NCBI GenBank assembly: GCA_023453665.1
Contig: JAEXTA010000044.1
Span: forward strand, 1-11,378
Reading direction: 5' to 3'
Length of the DNA: 11,378 nt
From: Bacteroidota bacterium
GTDB taxonomy: Bacteria; Bacteroidota; Ignavibacteria; Ignavibacteriales; Ignavibacteriaceae
The notes below the pieces were generated by a model. It did no database searches. It saw nothing but the letters and a program-made list of their open reading frames with translations, and was not told where the DNA came from. This document shows positions 1-7,404 of this stretch, piece by piece. The first letter of the stretch is position 1, and the number at the start of each line of letters is the position of its first letter. A program made the translations under genes and the position numbers.

Positions 1-1982
1 ATTCGGTTGTTGGAATCGAAAAAGATTCGGCTGAAATCATTTATGTTTTTGTAAAAGGCAATCCAGCTAAGCTATATAAATCAACAGATGATGGTAATTC
101 CTGGCAATTAATTTCAAATGGATTGGATACCTTTTCAGATGTTTTTAAAATTGACTCTAATGGAAATATTTTTACCATTGATTATAATGCTGGTAATAAA
201 ATTTACAAATCTATCGATTGGGGAAATACATGGAACGAAGTATATACCGGAACAGTTCGAAAATTATTTTTTGACAATCAAAATAATATTTACGGTTCAC
301 TGGATTATGATTTAGCAGGCGTTCAAAATGATTCAGGTTATGCCTATTCTAATCTTATATTTTCGTCTGATGAAGGAACTAATTGGTTATCAATAGGAGT
401 AGCAGGTTTAAAGGCAAATGATTTTATTAGAGTTGGAGATACACTTTACATTGCTACTTCAAATGGATTAAGGAGCTCTGCACAATCAGCCAATGAATGG
501 AAATTGTGTTTTGAATACCAGGATCAAGCAACCAACATTAATGACATCTTGAATCTTATTCCTCAAGAACGAATAGTTATAGGAACAAAAAGAGGCTTAT
601 TGATAAGTGAAAGTGGGGGTGGGAACTGGGTAGAATCGTCAGTACTATCTTCGGTAAATCTATTGAATAATGATAACTTAGGGAACATTTATTCAGCTGC
701 TGATTATCTATTTCGCTCCACTGATGATGGATTAACCTGGGAGATACCATATACTATTGAAGCTTTTAATCCTCATAAGCCATCCAATATTTTTATTAAT
801 GACTCCGGAACTGTTTTTTTAATTCAAGATTACAGTGGTTCGGGTACTTATGTGCTTGCAATAAAATCTACTAACTTTGGTGCTACTTGGGATTACCTCT
901 GGAGTGCATTCTGTGCCTGCAGCGGAGGTGGATCCGGTTATTCAATAATTGAGAATTCAATGGGCATAATCTTTATTTCGTACATATTTTCTACCAACCC
1001 CCCGGGACCGACATACACACAACGCATTATAAAGAACGAATCAGGCTCAAATTGGGTAACCTTGTTGGATAGAAAAACAGCGCCTAATATGTATCTATAT
1101 AATAATGCTCTTTATATGACTACGATTTCATATAGTTTAGCTGTTACTTCCGGAATACTTAAATCTACTGACAATGGAAACACATTTGTTCAATTGAATA
1201 ATGGATTGGCTGATATCAACGTAAACCAATTAATTTTAAAACCAGAAGTCTTCATTGCATTAACAGGAAATGGAATTTACCATTCATTAGACCAGGGCAA
1301 CTGGTGGATGCGACTTGACCACACAGGTTTAACAGGAACAATCAATCGAATATATCTGGATGAAAACCAAACATTATATGCCTGTACAGATAACGGGATA
1401 TATGTATTCACGGGAGAACTCCCGGTTGAGTTACTTACATTTAAAGCAACAACAGAAACAGGCAGAGTAACACTAAACTGGTCAACAGCAAGTGAACTAA
1501 ACAACCAGGGATTTGAGATACAGAGAAAGTCAAAGAATACGGAATGGATAACAATAGGTTTCAAAGAAGGCAAAGGTACAACAACAGAAAGAAGTGATTA
1601 CATATACACAGATGATGTTGCGGAAATAAATACCAGTGAAGTTTATTATCGTTTAAAACAAATTGACTTTGATGGGACGTTTATATATTCAGAAGAAGTG
1701 AAAGTAAGTCTGATACCATTTAAGTATGAACTGTATCAGAACTATCCTAATCCGTTTAACCCAACCACGAAGATAAGTTGGCAGTCACCAGTCGGCAGTC
1801 ATCAAACAATAAAAGTGTATGATGTGCTTGGCAATGAAGTAGCAACTTTAGTAAATGAATACAGAGAAGCAGGCAGTTATGAAGTTGAATTCGACGCATC
1901 ATCACTTGCAAGCGGGATGTACATTTATACTCTAAGTGCAGGTGGATTTACTTCAAGTAAGAAGATGCTCATACTAAAGTAG
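1..1982 (+). CDS. Asp-box beta-propeller protein with T9SS type A sorting domain (5' end outside window)
   Basis: The reading frame is open from base 3, so this is the C-terminal part of a longer gene; the first in-frame start-like codon (TTG at 123) is internal and not a real start. The N-terminal part holds repeated Asp-box (BNR, sortilin-like) motifs of the form S-x-D-x-G-x-x-W: KSTDDGNSW near 78, KSIDWGNTW near 207, SSDEGTNW near 362, RSTDDGLTW near 714, KSTNFGATW near 864, KSTDNGNTF near 1161 and HSLDQGNWW near 1281. These mark blades of a beta-propeller. After a PVELLTFKA linker comes an FN3-like segment (about 1420-1715), then the T9SS sorting tail YQNYPNPFNPTTKI to the KKMLILK end (about 1726-1979). 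Such proteins are exported to the periplasm and sent across the outer membrane by the type IX system; the signal peptide would lie upstream of the window. The ligand is unknown. A terminator follows. A related protein ends the window on the other strand. Confidence 0.9.
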   Translation, partial: SVVGIEKDSAEIIYVFVKGNPAKLYKSTDDGNSWQLISNGLDTFSDVFKIDSNGNIFTIDYNAGNKIYKSIDWGNTWNEVYTGTVRKLFFDNQNNIYGSLDYDLAGVQNDSGYAYSNLIFSSDEGTNWLSIGVAGLKANDFIRVGDTLYIATSNGLRSSAQSANEWKLCFEYQDQATNINDILNLIPQERIVIGTKRGLLISESGGGNWVESSVLSSVNLLNNDNLGNIYSAADYLFRSTDDGLTWEIPYTIEAFNPHKPSNIFINDSGTVFLIQDYSGSGTYVLAIKSTNFGATWDYLWSAFCACSGGGSGYSIIENSMGIIFISYIFSTNPPGPTYTQRIIKNESGSNWVTLLDRKTAPNMYLYNNALYMTTISYSLAVTSGILKSTDNGNTFVQLNNGLADINVNQLILKPEVFIALTGNGIYHSLDQGNWWMRLDHTGLTGTINRIYLDENQTLYACTDNGIYVFTGELPVELLTFKATTETGRVTLNWSTASELNNQGFEIQRKSKNTEWITIGFKEGKGTTTERSDYIYTDDVAEINTSEVYYRLKQIDFDGTFIYSEEVKVSLIPFKYELYQNYPNPFNPTTKISWQSPVGSHQTIKVYDVLGNEVATLVNEYREAGSYEVEFDASSLASGMYIYTLSAGGFTSSKKMLILK

Positions 1983-1989
1983 TCGTTTC

Positions 1990-2015
1990 GTTAGTCTTCG
2001 ACAGGCTCAGACTGA
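1990..2015 (+). repeat. Palindromic hairpin repeat, copy R1
   Basis: The arms AGTCT (1993-1997) and AGACT (2009-2013) are perfect inverted repeats, extendable to 8 pairs if one T-G wobble is allowed. The core TTCGACAGGCTCAG matches a motif known to be scattered through many Bacteroidota and environmental genomes. It starts 7 bases after the stop codon of the surface-protein gene and lies just before its terminator. The same family recurs on the opposite strand at 8011-8042 and on this strand at 8380-8411. R1 is one base shorter in the loop than the other two copies. Confidence 0.75.
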
Positions 2016-2037
2016 CAAGGGACAACTGATTTTTTAT

Positions 2038-2073
2038 GCCTGCTACTTTATTGTCGCAGGCTTTTTTATTTTT
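2038..2073 (+). terminator. Intrinsic terminator after the T9SS protein gene
   Basis: GCCTGC (2038-2043) pairs with GCAGGC (2056-2061). An AC/GT pair inside the loop extends the stem past one mismatch. A T-rich run (2062-2073, six Ts then five Ts around one A) follows immediately. This is the layout of a rho-independent terminator for the upstream gene and separates it from the polyphosphate kinase gene. Confidence 0.75.
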
Positions 2074-2108
2074 ACTATAGTCTCTCAAATAATAAACCCG
2101 GAAATAAA

Positions 2109-2972
2109 ATGGACACAAAAAAATTTCTTGCACAAGAAAATGAAAAAATAAAACTCTCAGATTTTGAAACTGATTATACTGGTAAAATAAAATCAAAGCA
2201 GGAAGCTGAAGAGCTTCTTGAAGCCAACATTGTGAAAATGCGCGAACTGCAGTCCAAACTTTATGCCGATGATAAATATTCTGTTCTTCTCGTTTTCCAG
2301 GCAATGGATGCCGCTGGCAAAGACGGAATGATCAAACGTGTTATGAGCGGACTCAATCCACAAGGCACGCAGGTTTTTAGTTTTAAGCAGCCGAGCGCAG
2401 AGGAAATTGATCACGGTTATTTGTGGAGAATTCATAAAGCCGCTCCTGAAAGAGGAAGGATTGGAATATTCAATCGTTCGCATTATGAAGATGTTCTTGT
2501 TGTACGCGTGCACAATTATCTTAAATCATCAAAAGTCCCTGAAGCGATGATAGGAAAAAATATCTGGCAAAAAAGATTTGAACAGATAAATAATTTTGAA
2601 AAGTACTTTTATGAAAACGGAACTATAATCCTAAAATTTTTTCTTCACATTTCTAAGGAAGAACAGAAAAAAAGATTTATCTCACGCATTGATGATACAT
2701 CAAAGAACTGGAAGTTTTCAAAAGCAGATATTGAAGAAAGAAAATACTGGGATGAATATCAGAAATGTTATGAGGATGCTATCAACAATACAAGCAAAAA
2801 ACATTCGCCGTGGTATGTCATTCCTTCGGATAAAAAATGGTTTGCAAGATTATTGGTATCAGAAATTATTGTTGAGTCAATGAAAAACCTTAACCTCAGT
2901 TATCCCAAATTATCTGATGAACAACTCAAAGAGCTTCAAAACTGCAAGACAATGTTGATGAATGAAAAATAA
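2109..2972 (+). CDS. ppk2: Polyphosphate kinase 2, class III-like (polyP:AMP/ADP phosphotransferase)
   Basis: A cytosolic PPK2-family enzyme of 287 residues that transfers phosphate from polyphosphate to nucleoside mono- or diphosphates, regenerating ADP/ATP (or GTP). The P-loop is AMDAAGKDG (residues 65-73). The Walker B-like segment is IGIFNRSHYEDVLVVRVH (118-135), with Asn in FNRSHYE; this, with KFFLHIS and the lid region RIDD...NWKF (about residues 163-185), resembles the class III group that phosphorylates both AMP and ADP, whereas class I enzymes carry FDRSWYNR here. The class call rests on remembered family motifs. The 3' part reads SPWYVIPSDKKWFARLLVS, also typical. Length fits the family and no part is missing. 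The ATG at 2109 is the obvious start; only a weak purine stretch precedes it. The gene follows a terminator, so it probably has its own promoter in 2074-2108, but I see no convincing one. tex follows 79 bases later on the same strand. Confidence 0.92.
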   Translation: MDTKKFLAQENEKIKLSDFETDYTGKIKSKQEAEELLEANIVKMRELQSKLYADDKYSVLLVFQAMDAAGKDGMIKRVMSGLNPQGTQVFSFKQPSAEEIDHGYLWRIHKAAPERGRIGIFNRSHYEDVLVVRVHNYLKSSKVPEAMIGKNIWQKRFEQINNFEKYFYENGTIILKFFLHISKEEQKKRFISRIDDTSKNWKFSKADIEERKYWDEYQKCYEDAINNTSKKHSPWYVIPSDKKWFARLLVSEIIVESMKNLNLSYPKLSDEQLKELQNCKTMLMNEK

Positions 2973-3051
2973 ATATTAATTTCTTTTTTCAAAGTTGTAA
3001 TTGAAGTTTGTTTCCTTTTTATTTCACCCCTCAAAAAAAACAGAATTAAAA

Positions 3052-5238
3052 ATGATTGATATAACAAATGTTATTGCCAATGAACTGGCATTAAAAAATT
3101 TTCAGATTGAAGCTGTATTTAAATTATTAAAAGAAGAAGCGACAATTCCCTTTATCGCACGTTACAGAAAAGAACACACAGGCGGACTTGATGAAGAAGT
3201 CCTTCGTAATATTGAAGACAGGTTAAGTTATCTGACAATTCTTGAAGAAAGAAAAAAAACTGTTTTAAGCAGTATTGAAGAACAGGGGAAACTTACACCT
3301 GAGTTACAGGATAAAATATTAAACACTTTAAAACTTCAGGAACTTGAAGATCTGTACTTACCTTACAAACCCAAAAGAAAAACACGCGGAACAATAGCAA
3401 AAGCAAAAGGGCTTGAACCACTTGCTGTTTTTATATTGGAGAATCCGGTTTACAAAGGGAACTTTGAAGAAAAGTTAAATGAATTTGTTGATCCCGAAAA
3501 AGGTGTAACAACTACAGAAGAAGCATTACAGGGGGCAAAAGATATCATTGCTGAAATGATAAGTGATGATGCAGATGTAAGAAGAGTACTGCGTGAATTT
3601 TATTTTGATTCTTCTATCATTCATTCGGAAAAAGTTAAAGATAAAGAAACATCAGAAGGCAAAAAGACACAGGAAAAAGAACGCAAGGATGTTTACCAGG
3701 TTTATTATGATTTTTCTATCGATATAAAAAAAATAAAACCTTACCAGGTACTTGCTATAAACCGCGGTGAAAAAGAAAAGATTCTTAAGATTCACTTTAG
3801 CTTTGATACTCCGGAAGTTCAGAGAAAAATAAAATCGACTTATCTTAAATATTCACAAAGTGTTTTTATGGAAATCCTGGATGAGGTGATTGATGATTCA
3901 TTCAACCGGTTGATTCAGCCCTCTATAGAAAGAGAAATTCGTGCAGCATTATCTGAAACATCTGATCTTCATGCGATTGAAATCTTTGCTTCAAATTTAA
4001 AAAGTCTTTTGCTTCAGCCGCCTTATGCGGAAAAGATAATTATGGGAATCGATCCGGGATTTTATTCGGGTTCTAAAATTGCAGTTATCGATACAACAGG
4101 TAAATATCTTGAAGGAACAACAATCTATCCTCATCCTCCTCAAAATAGAAAAGAGGAAGCAGCGAAAATTGTTAAACAGTTTGTTGAAAAGTATAAAGTA
4201 GAAATCATTTCAATCGGTAACGGAACAGCAAGCCGCGAGACAGAAATATTTATTGCAGAATTAATTAAAGAAAATAATCTTAACTGCCGTTACATAATAG
4301 TGAATGAAGCAGGTGCTTCTGTTTATTCCGCATCAACAATTGCTCAGAAAGAATTTCCTGAACTGGAAGCAAGTCAACGTGGTAATATTTCTATTGCAAG
4401 AAGATTGTTAGATCCACTTGCAGAACTTGTAAAGATAGATCCCAAATCAATTGGTGTTGGTTTATATCAACATGATGTTGATCAGAAACTTCTCGCAAAA
4501 AAATTGGAGAACGTGGTTGAAAGTTGTGTAAACTTTGTCGGGGTTGATGTTAATACGGCTTCAGCAACCTTGCTTACCCACGTTTCCGGTTTAAATAAAC
4601 GGCTTGCAGAAAACATTGTTAAGTACCGTGAGAAGAATGGAAAGTTTCTTCAGAGATATGATTTAATGGAAGTGAGCGGAATGGGTGAAAAAGCTTATGA
4701 ACAATCCGCGGGTTTTTTGAAAATTCCATCTGGAACAAATCCATTAGATAATACTTTCATTCATCCTGAATCATACCAGGCAACAGAAAAACTTCTTTCG
4801 CAAATGAATATTCCCGTTGCAAAGATTAAGGAATCAGGTTCATTTATTTCGTTAATTGTAAATCAAAAAGGGACAAAAAAAATTGCTGAGGAAATCGGAG
4901 TTGGCGAACCAACTTTAATAGATATAATTGATAACCTGAAAAAACCGGGCAGAGATCCGCGTGAAGAATTACCCAAACCGATTTTAAGAAGCGACGTTTT
5001 AAAAATTGAAGATCTTCAAAAGGGAATGAAGTTAAAAGGAACGGTAAGGAATGTTGTTGACTTCGGTGCGTTTGTCGATATAGGTGTTAAGCAGGATGGA
5101 CTTCTGCATATTTCACAAATAGCAAATAAGTATGTCAAAAACCCTTTGGATGTTATAAATGTTGGGGATATTATTGATATAACAATAATCGAAATTGATG
5201 TTGAAAGAGGCCGAATTTCGCTCAGTATGAAGGAATAA
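3052..5238 (+). CDS. tex: Tex family RNA-binding transcription accessory protein
   Basis: A complete Tex protein of 728 residues. Order: N-terminal helical Tex domain (ATIPFIARYRKEHTGGLDEE near residue 25), a YqgF/RNase H-like domain starting at GIDPG (about 332), the NGTASRETE and EAGASVYSAS motifs, the long family signature SIARRLLDPLAELVKIDP, a helix-hairpin-helix region (about 505-565) and a C-terminal S1 domain (about 657-727, GTVRNVVDFGAFVDIGVKQDGLLHIS). Tex binds nucleic acid and is linked to transcription and RNA turnover in other bacteria. In the YqgF domain the usual DPGxRTG is DPGFYSG here, a mild departure. I place the start at ATG 3052, because MIDITNVIANELAL matches the usual Tex N-terminus; the upstream in-frame TTG at 3001 would add 17 residues without family support. 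GGGP synthase follows after 89 bases on the same strand. Confidence 0.95.
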   Translation: MIDITNVIANELALKNFQIEAVFKLLKEEATIPFIARYRKEHTGGLDEEVLRNIEDRLSYLTILEERKKTVLSSIEEQGKLTPELQDKILNTLKLQELEDLYLPYKPKRKTRGTIAKAKGLEPLAVFILENPVYKGNFEEKLNEFVDPEKGVTTTEEALQGAKDIIAEMISDDADVRRVLREFYFDSSIIHSEKVKDKETSEGKKTQEKERKDVYQVYYDFSIDIKKIKPYQVLAINRGEKEKILKIHFSFDTPEVQRKIKSTYLKYSQSVFMEILDEVIDDSFNRLIQPSIEREIRAALSETSDLHAIEIFASNLKSLLLQPPYAEKIIMGIDPGFYSGSKIAVIDTTGKYLEGTTIYPHPPQNRKEEAAKIVKQFVEKYKVEIISIGNGTASRETEIFIAELIKENNLNCRYIIVNEAGASVYSASTIAQKEFPELEASQRGNISIARRLLDPLAELVKIDPKSIGVGLYQHDVDQKLLAKKLENVVESCVNFVGVDVNTASATLLTHVSGLNKRLAENIVKYREKNGKFLQRYDLMEVSGMGEKAYEQSAGFLKIPSGTNPLDNTFIHPESYQATEKLLSQMNIPVAKIKESGSFISLIVNQKGTKKIAEEIGVGEPTLIDIIDNLKKPGRDPREELPKPILRSDVLKIEDLQKGMKLKGTVRNVVDFGAFVDIGVKQDGLLHISQIANKYVKNPLDVINVGDIIDITIIEIDVERGRISLSMKE

Positions 5239-5327
5239 CTTTGATAAAGGGTTAACGGATGGTTTTAAACTTGATGTTTTATCTCTAAATCTAAATGTAT
5301 ATATTTCATCAGGAATAGCAATCAATT

Positions 5328-6086
5328 ATGAAAATATACCAACACCTGCTGAATACAATCTCCGAAAAGGGAGCTGCTTATCTCGTCTTATTGGATCCTG
5401 ATAAAATTGGTGAAGTGAGGCTTCCTGCATTTATTAAACATTGCACCAAAGCCGGGGTTGATGCTTTTCTTATCGGCGGAAGTTTGATGTTAAGTAATAA
5501 CTTTGATTCTTTTATTGATAAAGTTAAGGCGAACACAAATCTACCTGTAATAATATTTCCGGGAAGTATTAACCAGGTTTCTGCATCTGCAGATGCGATT
5601 CTCTATTTATCAGTTGTGAGCGGTAGAAATCCTGAAGATTTAATTGGTAAACATGTTCTTGCGGCTCCGATAATCAGGAAGGCAGGCATAGAACCAATTT
5701 CGACTGGTTACATCATTGTTGAATCGGGAAGAACAACCACAGCACAGTATATGAGTGGCAGTTTACCCGTTCCAAGAAATAAACCTGAGATTGCATCAGC
5801 GACAGCGCTTGCTGCGGAATATCTTGGTATGAAATTAATTTATCTTGAAGCGGGAAGCGGTGCTGAAAATTCTGTTCCGAATGAAATGATAAAAGCAGTG
5901 AGTGAAAATTGCAAAGTTCCGGTTATCGTTGGTGGAGGAATAAGAACCCCGCAATCAGCAAGAGAAAAAGTTGATAACGGTGCAAATATTATCGTCACAG
6001 GAAATTTTTTTGAAAATGAAAATAACTGGGAAATGATAAGATCGTTTGCGGAAGCAGTGCATGTAAAGTTATCAGTTGAAGTTTAG
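5328..6086 (+). CDS. Geranylgeranylglyceryl phosphate (GGGP) synthase family protein, bacterial group II type
   Basis: A 252-residue TIM-barrel prenyltransferase that couples a polyprenyl diphosphate to sn-glycerol-1-phosphate through an ether bond, the first committed step of archaeal-type ether lipids. Supporting motifs: LLDPDK (21-26), IIFPGS (75-80), the YLEAGSG segment (172-178) and the phosphate-binding VGGGIRT (201-207) and VTGNFFE (223-229). Length matches the family. Group II GGGP synthases are known from Bacteroidota as well as Archaea, so the gene is not evidence for an archaeal host. The actual chain length of the prenyl donor and the lipid product cannot be read from the sequence. 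No glycerol-1-phosphate dehydrogenase or UbiA-type DGGGP synthase is in the window. The ATG at 5328 is the natural start, with no strong Shine-Dalgarno. The gene lies between tex and the PIN module on the same strand. Confidence 0.93.
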   Translation: MKIYQHLLNTISEKGAAYLVLLDPDKIGEVRLPAFIKHCTKAGVDAFLIGGSLMLSNNFDSFIDKVKANTNLPVIIFPGSINQVSASADAILYLSVVSGRNPEDLIGKHVLAAPIIRKAGIEPISTGYIIVESGRTTTAQYMSGSLPVPRNKPEIASATALAAEYLGMKLIYLEAGSGAENSVPNEMIKAVSENCKVPVIVGGGIRTPQSAREKVDNGANIIVTGNFFENENNWEMIRSFAEAVHVKLSVEV

Positions 6087-6137
6087 GTGATTTGAGACTT
6101 TAGTAATAGAAATAACTGTTAATAATTTCTTACAATA

Positions 6138-6914
6138 ATGAATAAAATTGGTCAAATAGAAATAGTTGTTAAAGGATTCAGAGGTAATATTGAGGTTACT
6201 CCGGATAACTATGATATAAAGAATATTATTGAGATTCTGCAAAATGTAGAGAATTTACTGTTTCCTAATAATAAAAAAGAAAGACCCGTTATTAGCTATG
6301 ATATTGAAAAGGGTTCAGTAAAGCACATTGTAAAAACTTCTATGCAGGCGATTATAGGATTTAATGCAATTCTTTTTCAAGTTCAGAGTGATAATTCTAT
6401 AGATTTTCTTGAGATTCAATCAGCAAAAGCTTTTGAGTTTTTTCAAGAAACCGCACAAAAACAGAATGTTGAATTTACTATCTCAACATCAATTCCAAAT
6501 ACGTCTCAAGTCATTATTAATAATGAAACTAAGCTCCAACGTTCAGAAGATGTTTGGGCATTGGCTGAGTTTTATTTTTATGGAATTATAATAGATGCTG
6601 GGGGTAAATCAAAAGCCAATATTCATTTAGATACAAAGGAATATGGTTTGCTTACTATTAATGCAACTAAAGAGGTACTGACTAATTATGAAGCTAATCC
6701 ACTATACAAATCATTTGGTGTGAGAGCTACCGGTAAACAGAATGTTAAAACAGGTGAAATAGATAAGAGTGAATTAAAACTAGTAGATATCATAGACTAT
6801 AATCCTTTATATAAAGAAGATTACATTCAGTCTTTAATTAAAAAAGCTAAAAATAGTTGGGGAAATGTCAAAGATGCCGATGTCTGGTTAAGCAATCTGA
6901 GGGGATATGGATAA
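6138..6914 (+). CDS. Protein of unknown family; candidate antitoxin of the downstream PIN toxin
   Basis: I do not recognise this 258-residue protein. It has no signal peptide or clear membrane segment. It appears to have an N-terminal alpha/beta part (about 1-100), a middle part (about 105-200) and a conserved-looking stretch VRATGKQNVKTGEIDKSELK (about 195-214). The C-terminal tail is SWGNVKDADVWLSNLRGYG (240-258), which resembles the short W...D.D..L..LRG tails by which many antitoxins dock onto a PIN ribonuclease. Its stop codon lies inside the next gene: TAA at 6912-6914 overlaps the PIN ATG at 6907 by 8 bases, indicating translational coupling. An antitoxin role is inferred from this tail, the overlap and the gene order. 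Against it, most VapB-like antitoxins are 70-100 residues and DNA-binding, and I see no helix-turn-helix, ribbon-helix-helix or AbrB motif. It could instead be an effector or sensor that regulates the nuclease. Confidence 0.75.
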   Translation: MNKIGQIEIVVKGFRGNIEVTPDNYDIKNIIEILQNVENLLFPNNKKERPVISYDIEKGSVKHIVKTSMQAIIGFNAILFQVQSDNSIDFLEIQSAKAFEFFQETAQKQNVEFTISTSIPNTSQVIINNETKLQRSEDVWALAEFYFYGIIIDAGGKSKANIHLDTKEYGLLTINATKEVLTNYEANPLYKSFGVRATGKQNVKTGEIDKSELKLVDIIDYNPLYKEDYIQSLIKKAKNSWGNVKDADVWLSNLRGYG

Positions 6915-7386
6915 TTTAAGTATTCTGCTTGATACAAGTTTTTTTATCCGCTTACTAAATGAAAATGATTCTCTGCATCAAAACACACTTAAGTACTACA
7001 AATATTTTTTAGAAAAACAATTCATTCTTAAATGTTCGACAATTTCAATTTCTGAGTATTGTGTAAAAGGTCAATTAGATGAATTACCGCTAAAAGATAT
7101 TCAAATTATACCTTTCAATATTAATCATGCCCAAAAAGCCGGGGAACTTGCGCGTATTGTATTTGAAAACAAAGGAAGCTTTAAAATCAATAAAAGAAAT
7201 ATCATACCTAACGATACTAATTTATTTGCACAAGCTGAAACGGAAATTGATATTACTACATTTGCAACATCGGATGAAGAATGTTTAAAAATTTATAATC
7301 TATTAAAACGAAAAGGTGTGATAAAATTTGAGGTGGTTAATATTAGACGACTACCCAGTGAATCATTTGGATTGATAGATTTATAA
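6907..7386 (+). CDS. PIN-domain ribonuclease, probable toxin
   Basis: A 159-residue single-domain PIN protein, the usual size for VapC-like toxins. Acidic residues expected to bind the metal are present: Asp9 in LLDTSFFIRLL, Glu50 in SISEYCVKG, Asp103 in IIPNDTNLFAQA and Asp123 in FATSDEEC, so it is probably active. PIN toxins cut RNA (tRNA, rRNA or mRNA); the target here is unknown. The ATG at 6907 lies within the end of the upstream gene and is preceded by GAGGGG (6899-6904), an SD-like stretch closer to the start than usual. The coupled partner is the 258-residue unknown protein, which would make an antitoxin-first operon. gmhA starts 18 bases after the stop, so read-through into gmhA is possible. 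I am confident of the fold but less so of the toxin role. Confidence 0.88.
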   Translation: MDNLSILLDTSFFIRLLNENDSLHQNTLKYYKYFLEKQFILKCSTISISEYCVKGQLDELPLKDIQIIPFNINHAQKAGELARIVFENKGSFKINKRNIIPNDTNLFAQAETEIDITTFATSDEECLKIYNLLKRKGVIKFEVVNIRRLPSESFGLIDL

Positions 7387-7404
7387 AGAACAATATAAAC
7401 ACCT

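Noticed and set aside
1277..1573. Minus-strand open frame of 98 codons inside the left T9SS gene
   Set aside because: It is antisense to a well-supported Asp-box and FN3-like region, with no recognisable domain.
1969..2304. Minus-strand open frame of 111 codons across the intergenic region and the start of ppk2
   Set aside because: It overlaps a strongly supported PPK2 gene and its end lies within repeat R1 and the terminator. The LSLSK-type peptide is the usual translation of this repeat family, not a protein domain.
2193..2513. Minus-strand open frame of 106 codons inside ppk2
   Set aside because: It is antisense to the P-loop and Walker B region of PPK2, with no independent evidence of coding.
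2973..3051. Promoter or terminator between ppk2 and tex
   Set aside because: The gap is T- and A-rich, but no stem-loop and no convincing -33/-7 or -35/-10 pair could be placed.
5239..5327. TTGATG (5271) with TATATA near 5298 as a sigma-70-type promoter for the GGGP synthase gene
   Set aside because: The spacing is about 21-23 bases, too long for a standard promoter, and the AT-rich background makes chance matches likely.
6138..7386. Horizontal origin of the unknown-protein/PIN pair from a shift in base composition
   Set aside because: A spot count of one 60-base line in each gave about the same GC (19 of 60) as tex, so composition does not support transfer.
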